Source: Scylla paramamosain
Lineage: Eukaryota > Arthropoda > Malacostraca > Decapoda > Portunidae
Assembly (NCBI RefSeq): GCF_035594125.1
Contig: NC_087181.1
Coordinates: 8,108,840 to 8,172,839 of the forward strand
Direction: 5' to 3'
DNA length: 64,000 nucleotides
Shown: piece by piece, positions 40,301 to 51,375 of the stretch
Position numbering within the stretch: the stretch's first letter is position 1
Layout: every line of letters begins with the position of its first letter
Translations under genes and position numbers: made by a program
Notes under the pieces: generated by a model
What the model was told of the DNA's origin: nothing
The model's database searches: none
Seen by the model: only the letters and a program-made list of their open reading frames with translations

Positions 40301-42598
40301 AAAAAAAAAAAAAAACGTTAAAAAGCATGAATAGCACTCTATATTAGCAAAAACGAGCATTTTGTGAATATCACATTGTTACGAAGCAAAAAAAAAATAA
40401 AAATGTATGTAAAGCACACTATTAAGGGAGAAAGAAAACGAAATTTCCAGAAACGTGTCTTTTGAACGTTTACGAGCGTGCAAGGCACCAAACCCATAAA
40501 AAAAAAAGCATGGAAAAAGCACCATATAGTAAAAAAAAAAAAAAAAAAAAAAACATCAAAAAGTTTGTCACCAGTGTTTATCAGCTACATACTTACCAAA
40601 ACGCTGAAATGCATTAAAAACCCTTTATGTAGAATCAAAATAACATTACCAAAAAACATGTAATTTAAGTGTTTTCCTGCTAGTTAAGTAGAAAAACGCA
40701 AAAAAGTATAGAAAATACTCTATTAGAAAACTAAAATTACGGGGAATAATTACGGGCAATAGCACTCCATATGTAGAAACTGAACATTGTTACCATAAAA
40801 CGTGTCTTTTGGGTATTTTTCACAATGTTAGGTACCAAAACGCCAAAATATCTATAAATCAATTTATATGGGGAAAGGAAACATTACCAGAAAAGTGTCT
40901 TTTCCGTGTTCTAGGCACCAAAACGCTAAAATGTATAGAAAACACCCTATATTGCAATATAAACAACATTACTAAAAATGTCTTTTGAGTGTTTTGTGTT
41001 TATGAGCTTCTTACGTACCGAGAAAGATAAAAAGAACGCAAAACACAGTTTATTTAAACAAAATAGCATTACCAAAAACATATATTTTGTTACGTACAAA
41101 AATAATAAAATGCAAGGAAAATAATCTATTTCGGAAATCAAACGATATTAAAAGAAATGTTTATTTTAAAAAATGTTGTGTACGAAAATGATAAAACGCG
41201 TAAATAGCACTTTATGTTGAGAAATTGAAAATTACCGAAAACGTTTGTTTTGGGTGCATTTTACACTGTTAGGTACTAAAACGCAAAAATATATACAAAA
41301 CACCTTATATGGGGAAACGAAAAAACATCGCCAGAAACGTTTTATTTTATTTTTTTTTTATTATTTTTATTTTATTTTTTTTTTAGGTACCGAAACTCTA
41401 AATGCATGAATAGCACTCTATCTGAAGAAACAGAACAGATTTACTAAAATAATTTATCTCGTTTTTTTTTTTTTTTTTTACTTTGTTAGGCACTAAAACG
41501 CCAAAATGCATGCAAAACACTGTATATGGTGAAACAAAATGACGTGACCAGAAACGTGTCGTTTGAGTGTTTTTGAGCGTGTTACACACCAAAACATTAA
41601 AAAGCATGGAAACCGCCCTATATTGTAACATAAAACATTATTAAAAACGTTTATTTAGAGTATTTAGGAGCTTTTTAGGTACCAAAATCCTAAAACGCAT
41701 GCTGAACATTCTAATTGAGAAACAGAATAACAATACCAAAAAGATGTATTTTGAGTATTTTTTACTTCTTGGGAAAAGAAAGTGAAAATGCATGAAATTA
41801 CCCTATATGATGAAACAAAACGATACTATAAAAAAAAAAACGAGTATTATGGGTGTTTCCTTTTAGATTCTTAGGTAACAAAATGCTAAACCGTGTGAAT
41901 AGCATTTAATATAGAGAAACAGAGCATTACGAAAAAAAAAACGTGTATTTTGAGAGTATTTCACATTGTCAGTAATCAAAACGCTAAAATGCATGGAAAG
42001 CACTCAGTATAGGAAAATAAAAACCAGAAACGTGTTATTTGAGTGTTTTTTGAGAATAATAGGCACGAAAACGTTACAAAGCATGAAAAGCACCCTATAT
42101 GGGAATACAAATCAAGATTAACAAAAACGTATTTTATATGTTTTTACGCTTCTTCCATACCAAAATGCTCAAACGCATGCAAAACACCCTTTATGGTCAA
42201 ACGGAATAACATTACCGAAATCATGGATTGCGTGTGTGTTTTTTAACCTCTTACGCAGACAACACCAAAATACATGCAAAGTACCCTATATCGGAAAACG
42301 AAATTATATTAACAGAAACATGTATAATGAATGTTTTTTTTATAGCTTCTTTGGTACCAAAACACTAAAACGCGTACAAAAAGAGCTACCATAAAACTGA
42401 GAAAAAAAAAATCGTGCATTTAATGCAAAGTACCATATAAGGGGAAACAAACAGACATTACGAGAAATGTGTATTATGAATGATTTTAAGCTTTTTAGGT
42501 GCTGAAACTATAAAACACGTGATTGGCACTTCATATGGAGAAACAGAACATCATCAAAAACATTTCTTTTGATTTTTTTTTTTTTTTCATGTTGTTAG
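37326..42598 (+). repeat. Satellite array block 3
   Basis: Plus-orientation monomers with the same five types resume here and continue until the LTR retrotransposon interrupts a type 2 monomer at TTGTTAG. Several monomers carry long A or T runs (for example near 40031, 40535, 41345 and 41470). A segment near 39700-39770 repeats an AATTCCAAA-type word. Confidence 0.9.
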
Positions 42599-43685
42599 TG
42601 TCATGTTATTGGCCGAGTTTACCTTGAATGGGATCACGTTTTCTTAGTGTCCCCGTGTTCCGGTTACCTGCCATTCGGACATTATCCTTATTATTGTTAT
42701 AAGTAGTGTAAGGCTTATTTACCCATTTTATATCATGTAGTGTTATTCTCTTCATAATTTAAGTTCTCTATATCTTTATATGTATAAGGAAGGGAGTATA
42801 ATTGAGGTGAAATACGTTGAAAACGAGGGGAGCTTGAGTGGGCAACAACACATTCCAAGGAGGGGAAAAAGGCAGAGCGCCTTAGGTCGTGAGGAAAGGT
42901 GGAGGGATAGCGTCTCTCAGGGAAGGATCTTGGTGTGGATTGGTGATGGAGTGAGTTTGTGGAGGTATTAGTGGTGTAGCGGTATAACCTTGATATCCAG
43001 GATCAGGTTAGTGAGTCTTTTGTGGTACCAAGAGCTCTTGTCCGCTGAAATTCGGTTGTTGAGTTGTGCCGGTGACGCTGTTGGGAGGGGTCATAGGTCA
43101 AACTGGCAGCCATTTTGTGAGTGGAGGTTGTGGTGTTAACCTTGGAAGTTGGTGTTGTGGTGTATTGGTGATTTTGGGGACGATGTTATGGTGTTATGGG
43201 TAATCTCTGGTGATAATGGTAATCTCTTGTGAGGTTTGAGGAGGTGAAATTCGGGAATTATTGTCTGGGGACGCGGAAATGGCGTCCGGGTAAATTCCTG
43301 CGGTTGAGGGGAAACATTTCTGTGACTGGTGGAGGTGTAAACGGGTTCTGGTGACGTGGGAAGTGACGAGAACGTCATGTAGTAACGTGTGCTACCTCAT
43401 GTTGTTTGTGAATTATTATTAGTATTAATATATGTGCTTGTAACATAGAATAAACGTGTTTTCTACCCCTCCAACAACAATCTGGTATTAGAGGTAATTC
43501 CAGGTGTGCTGAGTCAAGGTAAAGGTGGAGTAAGAGATCATTCTGACGATTTCGGATAGGTCGGGTAGGCACTCGAAGCCTTTAAAAATCCAGACCTTTA
43601 AAACTTTCCTGGATCAGTGTAACGTCCATTTTCTTGGAGAGATAACCGGGATCGTACGATTGCGGGTAAGTAGGCGATCGTGACA
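42599..43685 (+). repeat. 5' LTR
   Basis: TGTCATGTTATTGGCC ... GGCGATCGTGACA. A possible TATA element lies near 42774-42787 (TTTATATGTATAAGG) and a canonical AATAAA poly(A) signal at 43449-43454. Differences from the 3' LTR include G/A at 42886, two changes near 42908-42910, and A/T in the poly(A) signal. Confidence 0.95.
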
Positions 43686-43690
43686 GAATA

Positions 43691-43708
43691 TGGGGGCCTG
43701 TCCGGGAT
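43691..43708 (+). promoter_or_regulatory. Primer binding site, tRNA-Pro type
   Basis: TGGGGGCCTGTCCGGGAT lies 5 bp after the LTR. It matches 16 of 18 positions of the tRNA-Pro-complementary site used by several retroviruses (two adjacent bases are swapped). It would prime minus-strand DNA synthesis. Confidence 0.8.
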
Positions 43709-43864
43709 TTTTGAAAATTTGTGGGGTGTAACGAGTGTTACATGGTGATTGTTGTTGGGAGGAATTTACCTGTGTGGAATATTTCTTTAAAACTGTGCAT
43801 GTATTGTGGTGAATATTTGGAGGAATATTTTGTGAATATTTTGTGGAGTGTAGTGATTGTAATC

Positions 43865-46800
43865 ATGGCCGCTAGACGTGTTGAGATGTTCCTTCTGTCG
43901 AGAAGTGTGCATGATCTGTACACACTAACCAAGGAGGAATTGTGTTCAGTGGCTGAGAGGTTTCAAGTGGAGTTGAAATCCAAGAAAAAGGAGGAAATGC
44001 AGGCGGAGTTGAAAAATGCTCTTGTGGAGAGGAGCTGGTTTGAAAATGATGGTGGTGAAAGTGAGGATAATGATGAGGAGAGTGTAGAGGAAGGTGCTGG
44101 GGTCAGTGAGATAAACCTGGGTGCTTTTGGTGGAACAGATGGCCTTTCTAGTAGTGAAAAATTTGAGTTAATGAAACTTCAAATACAGATGCAGAAGGAA
44201 CAGAAACAGCAAGAGATGGAGTTAAAGAGGGAACAGAAGCAGCAAGAGATGGAGTTAAAGAGGGAGCAAATACAGATGCAAAAGGAGATTGAGATAGAAA
44301 AAATTAGAGCAGAAAGTAAAAATAAAGTGAACGGGACCAGGGCAGGAAATGGTGCTCAAGGCAACGGGGATTTAGAGAGAAGGGCCATCAGTATGCCTAA
44401 CTTTGTGGAAGGGGAGGAAGAAAACTTCTTTTTTCAATTTGAAAAAGCTGCAAAGATGATGGGATGGGATGAAAATGATTGGGCAATAATAGTCCAGTCT
44501 AAATTTGAGGGAAGGGCCCGAGCGGTATATGTGAATTTGAGTGAGCGAGAGGCGCGTGATTATGAAGTGGTAAAGGAAGCGGTGTTGGGATCAACCCTTC
44601 TATGTCCGGATGTGTACCGGGAAAGGTTCCGCAGGACGACAAAACGCCCAGGTGATACTTATCTCGGGATGGCTCGAGAGGTTATCCTTAAACTGGACCG
44701 GTGGCTGAAGGCCGAGGAAGCCACTACGCTTGAAGAGGTAAAAGGAGTTATACAGATGGAACAATTTATGAGCCAAATGCCCCTCAGTGTAAGATGTGAG
44801 CTCGCATCACACGACGTGAAAGACGTGATGGAAGCCGGACGCAGAGCTGACAAGTACTGTGCGGTCCGTGGGCTGAACGGAGATGAACACCATGAAGGGA
44901 GAAAGCCATTCTCCAGCAGAAATGATGGTCATCAGAGATATAAGAATGACAGTCAGATGAGCTCGACATCAGTCCACAGATCAAACCAGCCCCGCCCTAA
45001 CAACTATAGTTTTCCCCACACTTACACCATGCCCCCGCCAGCCGACCACAACATGAGGTCTACGCCCTATGGGAGTAGGCCCAGGAGCACTACCTATTAC
45101 CAGAAGGGTAGTGGGGATGAAGGTGCAGTTAAGTGCCTTGGATGTGGAAGTAGCGGGCATAGGAAGTTCCAGTGTCCGAAGGGACGGCCGAAGCCAGTGG
45201 GAGCAGTTGCCGCCCAAAGAGACCTGATAAAGTATGTGGAGAATATGAATGCAGAGATACAAGAGGAGCCGCCGAAAGATGAGGGCTTTGAGCACTTCAC
45301 CAGTAAGGGCACAGTGAAAGTGGAGGGAAGTCCAGAGAAGGTGATCAGAATCCTTCGGGATACGGGAGCTAACCAGAGTCTGATCTTAAGTAGTGTACTC
45401 CCATGGAATGAGGAGACCAGCACTGGCAGAGAGGTCTCATGCAAGGGTGTAGGAGGCAAGTTCAGTATTCCCCTGCACAAAGTTTGGCTGGACTGTGGAT
45501 ACGTCACTGGAGAGGTGACGGTGGGAGTGAAGGAGGCACTGCCCGTAGATGGAGTGGATATGCTGGTTGCGAACGACCTAGCTGGAGGTCGAGTTATCCC
45601 TAAACTTCAGATGGTAGACAACCCTCTGATAGGGATGACAGAAACCACCACTCCAGCAGCAGTCTCTCACTCAACAGATGGGGAAGCAGAGGTGCCTGAA
45701 TTGTTCCCAGTCTGCGCAGTGACCCGAGCGATGGCCCGGAAGGAACGCATGGACACCGAGGGAGCAACGCAGGTGGACGAAGGCCTGGGCGTTCTGTTTG
45801 AGGAACCTGATGAAAAAGGAACTAACCCGGAGTGCGCGAGTGGTGAACCGGTTGTAGGTCAGGTGGAGCCCAACCTTGATTTTCTGGTAGAAAAGAACGA
45901 GTTGATAAAAGCTCAGGAGAGTGATGAAAGCTTGAAGTCTGCTTGGAATGAGGCTAACAGGCTGGGTGAGCTTGATAATGAGTACGTGGGCTACTACGTG
46001 AATAACGGGGTATTAATGAGAAGTTGGAGGCCCCTGACAGCCCCAACCTCCGATCACTGGATGGTGAAAAGGCAGATTGTGGTACCATGGGTGTATAGGA
46101 AGAAAATTTTGGAGATGGCACACGAAGGTAATCTGGCAGGACACCTGGGGGTCAGAAAAACCCTAGGAAAGATCCTGTGTCATTTTTACTGGCCCAGAGT
46201 GAGAGGTGATGTGAAAGAGTTTTGTAAAACTTGTGGTTTGTGTCAGAAGGTGGGCAAGCCGAACCAGGTGATTCGCCCTGCCCCCCTTCAGTCTATACCT
46301 GTGGTCGAGGAACCATTCAGTAAGGTGGTGATAGACTGTGTAGGTCCTTTACCAAGGACCCGGAGGGGGAACCAGTACTTGCTGACTATTATGTGTATGT
46401 CATCCAGGTTTCCTGAGGCCATTCCCCTCAGGAGTATAAACTCTAAAAACATTGTGAGGGAACTGGTGAAATTTTTCTCCTGGGTGGGAATTCCTAAGGT
46501 GTTGCAGTCAGACCAGGGAAGTAATTTCACTTCTCGTGCGTTCAAGGAAATCCTAAGGGGTCTAAAGATTGAACAGAGACTGTCGAGTGCTTATCATCCT
46601 CAGTCTCAGGGTTGTGTAGAAAGATTTCACCAAACTCTTAAAAACACTCTCAGGATGTATTGTGAGGAGATGAGTGTTCAGTGGGATGAGGCATTGCCAC
46701 TAGCCTTATTCGCGTTAAGGGACAGTGTGCAGGAGTCAACTGGTTTCAGCCCATTTGAGTTAGTGTATGGCCATGAGGTGAACGGTCCTTTAAGGATGGT

Positions 46801-48235
46801 GAAAGAAAAATGGTTAGGAGCAGAGGAGCCTCATACTGTGGTGAAATATGTATCTGATTTCAAGGACAGATTGATGAGAGCTAGGGAAATTGCTCGGGAA
46901 AATCTGAAAAATAGTCAGAGTGAAATGAAAGGCTGGTATGACAAGAAGGCGAGGGCCAGATCTTTCCAGCCTGGGGACAAGGTCTTGGTTCTTTTCCCAT
47001 TGCAGGGTGATCCTTTCAAAGCCAGGTTCAGCGGGCCTTGGGAGATTGAGAGGAAAATGAGTGATGTAAATTACATTGTAAAAACTCCAGGGAGGAAGAA
47101 AAGGAACCAGTTGTGTGATGTAAACATGTTGAAGCCATTTCATGAAAGGGACAGAGAAAATGGAGGTGAAGTAGTAGAAGGAGAAAGAACTGTGAGTGTT
47201 GTAAATGTAACCACTGAGGCGGAAGAGAAGTGGTCTGAAGTGAAATTGAGCAGGTGTGAAGGGATGGTGCTACAGAACTCAGCTGTGTTAGGGAATATAA
47301 ATGATAAACTGTGGCACATGGAGCCGGAGAAGAAGGAGAGGATTAGGGAGATAATTGAAAGGTTCAGTTCTTTGTTCCCTGATGCACCTAGAAAAACAAA
47401 TGTGGTGGTGCACGATGTGGATGTTGGGGAGGCTGAACCCATCAAACAGCATCCCTACAGAGTTAACCCGCAGAAAAGAGAGATCATGAGAAAAGAAGTA
47501 GAGTATATGCTGGAACACGACTTGATTGAGCCCAATGAGAGCCCATGGAGCTCACCATGTGTGCTGGTGCCCAAGCCTGGTAAAGAGAGTTTCCGTTTCT
47601 GTACGGACTATAGGAAGGTTAACATGGTGACAAAACCTGATGCTTACCCTATCCCTAGAGTTGATGACTATATAGATCATGTGGGAAGTGCCAACTTCAT
47701 AACAAAAATTGACTTGTTAAAGGGATACTGGCAAGTAGGACTCACTGAGAGGGCAAAAACCATATCAGCTTTTGTCACCATGGATGGATTATACCAGTAC
47801 AAAGTTCTTCCGTTTGGGATGAAGAACAATGGGAGCTCTTTTCTGAGGTTAATGAACAGAGTACTGAAGGGCTTGAAGGGATGTTCTGTGTACATAGATG
47901 ACATATTGTTGTACACTGAGAGTTGGGAAGAACATGTGCAGCTGCTGGAGGAAGTGTTCAGGAGGCTGGATGATGCCAACCTTACTGTCAACTTAGCAAA
48001 AAGTAATTTCGTGCAAGCTGACGTGGAGTACTTAGGCTTCAAGGTTGGGAAAGGTGAAGTGAGAACCGTGGAAGCCAAGGTAAAAGACATTGTAAATCTC
48101 CCTCCACCCACCAATAGGAAGGAGATACTGAGATTCTTAGGGGCCAGTGGATATTACAGGCGTTTTTGTAAGAATTTCTCTGATGTTGCCATGCCCCTGA
48201 CCAAGTTGCTGAATAAGAAGTCAAAATTTTGTTGA
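43865..48235 (+). CDS. gag-pol: Gag-Pol polyprotein: Gag, protease, integrase, reverse transcriptase
   Basis: The frame is open from 43721. I choose the ATG at 43865 (ATCATGG context); an ATG at 43742 is the alternative. In order: a charged Gag N-terminus; a Gln/Glu/Lys coiled coil (about 44155-44330) with a duplicated KQQEMELKRE unit; a SCAN-like capsid segment (about 44600-44860, VYRERFR...MEQFMSQMP...ADKY); zinc knuckle C-X2-C-X4-H-X4-C (45134-45175); protease DTGA at 45359; integrase with HHCC zinc finger (His codon 46121, CKTC 46223-46234), catalytic Asp 46334, Asp 46511 and Glu 46619 (exact D-X35-E) and a GPY/F-like module near 47030; then RT with FRFCTDYRKVN, KIDLLKGYWQV, LPFGMKN and YIDD (47891-47902). 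The frame ends at TGA 48233, where RNase H should continue. Integrase ahead of RT is unlike ordinary Ty3/gypsy and typical of the Gmr1 group. Confidence 0.92.
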   Translation: MAARRVEMFLLSRSVHDLYTLTKEELCSVAERFQVELKSKKKEEMQAELKNALVERSWFENDGGESEDNDEESVEEGAGVSEINLGAFGGTDGLSSSEKFELMKLQIQMQKEQKQQEMELKREQKQQEMELKREQIQMQKEIEIEKIRAESKNKVNGTRAGNGAQGNGDLERRAISMPNFVEGEEENFFFQFEKAAKMMGWDENDWAIIVQSKFEGRARAVYVNLSEREARDYEVVKEAVLGSTLLCPDVYRERFRRTTKRPGDTYLGMAREVILKLDRWLKAEEATTLEEVKGVIQMEQFMSQMPLSVRCELASHDVKDVMEAGRRADKYCAVRGLNGDEHHEGRKPFSSRNDGHQRYKNDSQMSSTSVHRSNQPRPNNYSFPHTYTMPPPADHNMRSTPYGSRPRSTTYYQKGSGDEGAVKCLGCGSSGHRKFQCPKGRPKPVGAVAAQRDLIKYVENMNAEIQEEPPKDEGFEHFTSKGTVKVEGSPEKVIRILRDTGANQSLILSSVLPWNEETSTGREVSCKGVGGKFSIPLHKVWLDCGYVTGEVTVGVKEALPVDGVDMLVANDLAGGRVIPKLQMVDNPLIGMTETTTPAAVSHSTDGEAEVPELFPVCAVTRAMARKERMDTEGATQVDEGLGVLFEEPDEKGTNPECASGEPVVGQVEPNLDFLVEKNELIKAQESDESLKSAWNEANRLGELDNEYVGYYVNNGVLMRSWRPLTAPTSDHWMVKRQIVVPWVYRKKILEMAHEGNLAGHLGVRKTLGKILCHFYWPRVRGDVKEFCKTCGLCQKVGKPNQVIRPAPLQSIPVVEEPFSKVVIDCVGPLPRTRRGNQYLLTIMCMSSRFPEAIPLRSINSKNIVRELVKFFSWVGIPKVLQSDQGSNFTSRAFKEILRGLKIEQRLSSAYHPQSQGCVERFHQTLKNTLRMYCEEMSVQWDEALPLALFALRDSVQESTGFSPFELVYGHEVNGPLRMVKEKWLGAEEPHTVVKYVSDFKDRLMRAREIARENLKNSQSEMKGWYDKKARARSFQPGDKVLVLFPLQGDPFKARFSGPWEIERKMSDVNYIVKTPGRKKRNQLCDVNMLKPFHERDRENGGEVVEGERTVSVVNVTTEAEEKWSEVKLSRCEGMVLQNSAVLGNINDKLWHMEPEKKERIREIIERFSSLFPDAPRKTNVVVHDVDVGEAEPIKQHPYRVNPQKREIMRKEVEYMLEHDLIEPNESPWSSPCVLVPKPGKESFRFCTDYRKVNMVTKPDAYPIPRVDDYIDHVGSANFITKIDLLKGYWQVGLTERAKTISAFVTMDGLYQYKVLPFGMKNNGSSFLRLMNRVLKGLKGCSVYIDDILLYTESWEEHVQLLEEVFRRLDDANLTVNLAKSNFVQADVEYLGFKVGKGEVRTVEAKVKDIVNLPPPTNRKEILRFLGASGYYRRFCKNFSDVAMPLTKLLNKKSKFC

Positions 48236-48712
48236 GATGAGCTATGTGAGGAAGCTTTTGTGGAGATTAAGAAAATGTTAGTCAGTGCCCCGGTGCTGCG
48301 CATGCCTGATTATGAAAAACCATTTGTATTGTACGTGGATGCCAGTCAGAATGGTGTGGGTGGTGTGTTAATGCAAGAACATGAGGGAATGGAGCACCCC
48401 ATAGGCTATTATTCTAAGAAGTTGTTACCATATCAAAGGGCTTACAGCACTATTGAGAAAGAGGCTTTGGGCCTAGTGCTGAGTTTGAGTCATTTTGAAG
48501 TGTACGTCAAAGGGACGGGACAGCCTGTGCAGGTCTTCACCGACCACAATCCGCTCATTTTCTTGCATAAAATGAAAAACTCCAATCAGAGGCTGATGAG
48601 GTGGTGCCTGGTCTTGCAGGACTATAACTTAGAGATTCACCATGTGAAAGGCAGTGAGAATATTATTGCCGATGCCTTGTCCCGCGCACCACCTAGTCGT
48701 GAGGCATCCTAA
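48236..48712 (+). pseudogene. pol: RNase H portion of the same polyprotein, downstream of a nonsense codon
   Basis: Same reading frame as the upstream gag-pol. It continues DELCEEAFVEIKKMLVSAPVL, then the RNase H blocks FVLYVDASQNGVGGVLMQ, YYSKKLLPYQRAYSTIEKEALGLV, VFTDHNPLIFL and NIIADALSR, and ends PPSREAS-stop. The TGA sits where related elements usually have a tryptophan, so a single G-to-A change in TGG explains it. Nothing coding follows before the polypurine tract, confirming that RNase H, not integrase, is the C-terminal domain. Confidence 0.88.
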
Positions 48713-48734
48713 TCAGGTGCCTCACGCCTCTTTT

Positions 48735-48744
48735 GGGAAGGGGA
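48735..48744 (+). promoter_or_regulatory. Polypurine tract
   Basis: GGGAAGGGGA directly abuts the TG of the 3' LTR, the expected plus-strand primer site. Confidence 0.85.
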
Positions 48745-49831
48745 TGTCATGTTATTGGCCGAGTTTACCTTGAATGGGATCACGTTTTCTTAGTGTCCCC
48801 GTGTTCCGGTTACCTGCCATTCGGACATTATCCTTATTATTGTTATAAGTAGTGTAAGGCTTATTTACCCATTTTATATCATGTAGTGTTATTCTCTTCA
48901 TAATTTAAGTTCTCTATATCTTTATATGTATAAGGAAGGGAGTATAATTGAGGTGAAATACGTTGAAAACGAGGGGAGCTTGAGTGGGCAACAACACATT
49001 CCAAGGAGGGGAAAAAGGCAGAGCGCCTTAGATCGTGAGGAAAGGTGGAGGGAAGGCGTCTCTCAGGGAAGGATCTTGGTGTGGATTGGTGATGGAGTGA
49101 GTTTGTGGAGGTATTAGTGGTGTAGCGGTATAACCTTGATATCCAGGATCAGGTTAGTGAGTCTTTTGTGGTACCAAGAGCTCTTGTCCGCTGAAATTCG
49201 GTTGTTGAGTTGTGCCGGTGACGCTGTTGGGAGGGGTCATAGGTCAAACTGGCAGCCATTTTGTGAGTGGAGGTTGTGGTGTTAACCTTGGAAGTTGGTG
49301 TTGTGGTGTATTGGTGATTTTGGGGACGATGTTATGGTGTTATGGGTAATCTCTGGTGATAATGGTAATCTCTTGTGAGGTTTGAGGAGGTGAAATTCGG
49401 GAATTATTGTCTGGGGACGCGGAAATGGCGTCCGGGTAAATTCCTGCGGTTGAGGGGAAACATTTCTTTGACTGGTGGAGGTGTAAACGGGTTCTGGTGA
49501 CGTGGGAAGTGACGAGAACGTCATGTAGTAACGTGTGCTACCTCATGTTGTTTGTGAATTATTATTAGTATTAATATATGTGCTTGTAACATAGAATAAT
49601 CGTGTTTTCTACCCCCCCAACAACAATCTGGTATTAGAGGTAATTCCAGGTGTGCTGAGTCAAGGTAAAGGTGGAGTAAGAGATAATTCTGACGATTTCG
49701 GATAGGTCGGGTAGGCACTCGAAGCCTTTAAAAATCCAGACCTTTAAAACTTTCCTGGATCAGTGTAACGTCCATTTTCTTGGAGAGATAACCGGGATCG
49801 TACGATCGCGGGTAAGTAGGCGATCGTGACA
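48745..49831 (+). repeat. 3' LTR
   Basis: 1087 bp, the same length as the 5' LTR and differing by about eight substitutions with no indel seen. The poly(A) signal reads AATAAT at 49595-49600 instead of AATAAA. Confidence 0.95.
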
Positions 49832-51375
49832 TTAGATACCAAAATGTTAAAATCCATGCAAAACACTATATAGGGGAAACGAAATGATATTACCAGAAAC
49901 GTGTCTTTTTGAGTTTCTGAGTGTGCTATGCATGAAAATGCTTAAAAGCATGTAAAGCACCCTATATTAAAACACAAAACCTAACCAAAAAAGTACCTTT
50001 TGAGTGTTTTTTGAGTTTTTTACGTATCACAGCACTAAAACGCATGAAAGAGCCTTTATGAAGAAACAAAAGCATCAGGAAAAATGTGTGTTTTCAGTAT
50101 TTTGGGCTTATTAGATAGAGAAACATCAAAATGCATGGATATTACACTATATGATAAAATAAACGATATTATCAGAAACGTGTATTATGACTGTTTTTGA
50201 GATTCTAGGTACCAAGAGTCAAAAACGCGTGAATAGTATTATATATGGAGAAACAGAACACCATTACCAAAAAGTTTTTTTTTTTTTCACATCCAAAATC
50301 CATGCAGATCACTGTATACGGAGAAGTCAAACGACATTATCAGAGGCGTGTGTTTTTATTTATTATTTGTTTATTTATTTATTTTTTTTTTTAGCGTTTT
50401 AGGTAACAAAACACTAAAATCCATGGAAAGCCCCCTATATTGGTATACAGAACAATATTAAAAAAAAATGTCTTTTCATTGATTAGGATCTTCTTACGTA
50501 TCAAAATGCTAAAACGCATGAAAAAAAAAAGCATTTATGGAAAAACAGAACAGCATTAATAGAAATGTTAATTTTCAGTGTTTTTGAGCTTATTATGTAT
50601 AAACGCGGTAAAATGGATGCATAGAACCCTATATGGTGAAAAAAAAAAAAAACGTAATTACCAGACGCGTGTATTTTTTTTTTTTCCTTTTTTTAACAAT
50701 GTAAGGTACCTAAAGCAGCTAAACTTTAAAACGCGTGAAGGACGCTCTACATGTAGAAACTGAACAACTTTACAAAAAAAAAAAAGTGTTTTGAGTGTTT
50801 TTCACATTGTCAAAATGCACACAAAGCTTTTTTTTTTTCTATAGGAAAACGAATCGACATAACCTGAAACGTGTTTTCAGCGTTTTAGGCACCTGAACGC
50901 TAAAATATATGGAAAGCATTTTATATTGGAATACAAAATATTACCAAAAACTTGTCTTTTGAGTGTTTTTAGCTTCCTACATACCAAAACGCTAAAACGA
51001 CTACAAAACACACTTCATGGGGAAACAAAATAACACAACAAAAAACGTGCATATTCACTGTTTCTGAACTTCTTAAGTACAAAAACGCCAAAATATATGC
51101 GAAGTACCATATATGGGAAACAAGATGATATTAAAAGAAACATACCTTTTGAGTATTTCTGAGCTTCTTAGTCACTAAAACGCTGAAATGCATGGAAGAT
51201 TATACATGGAATACAAAACACATTACAAAAAGCGTGTATTTTGAGTGTTTTTCAACTTATTACGAACAAGTGTTACAAGTATTACGTATTACAAGTGCTT
51301 CTGAACTTTTTCGGTACCAAAACGGTAAAACGCATATATAGTATTTTCTTTTATAGAAAAAACAGAACAACGTTA
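49832..51375 (+). repeat. Satellite array block 4
   Basis: Plus-orientation monomers resume with TTAGATACCAAAATG, completing the monomer split by the retrotransposon. Long T or A runs occur at 50277, 50382, 50640 and 50828. Confidence 0.9.

Larger units (their letters stand above)
42599..49831 (+). mobile_element. Complete 7.23-kb LTR retrotransposon, Gmr1-like (gypsy domains in copia order)
   Basis: Both 1087-bp LTRs begin TG and end CA, and are flanked by the same TTAG (42595-42598 and 49832-49835). It carries a primer binding site, one long gag-pol frame, a polypurine tract and no env. Pol order is protease, integrase, RT, RNase H. By eye the LTRs differ at eight positions, so the insertion is recent compared with its satellite target. 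Removing it rejoins a continuous satellite monomer. One in-frame TGA at 48233-48235 interrupts the polyprotein just before RNase H, so this copy is probably not autonomous without readthrough. Confidence 0.95.

Noticed and set aside
42968..43060. tRNA-like GTAGCGGTATAACC segment in the LTR
   Set aside because: No matching B box or acceptor stem; it is simply part of the LTR present in all three copies.
48713..48744. Possible env or third ORF in the LTR element
   Set aside because: Only about 32 bp separate the stop codon from the LTR.
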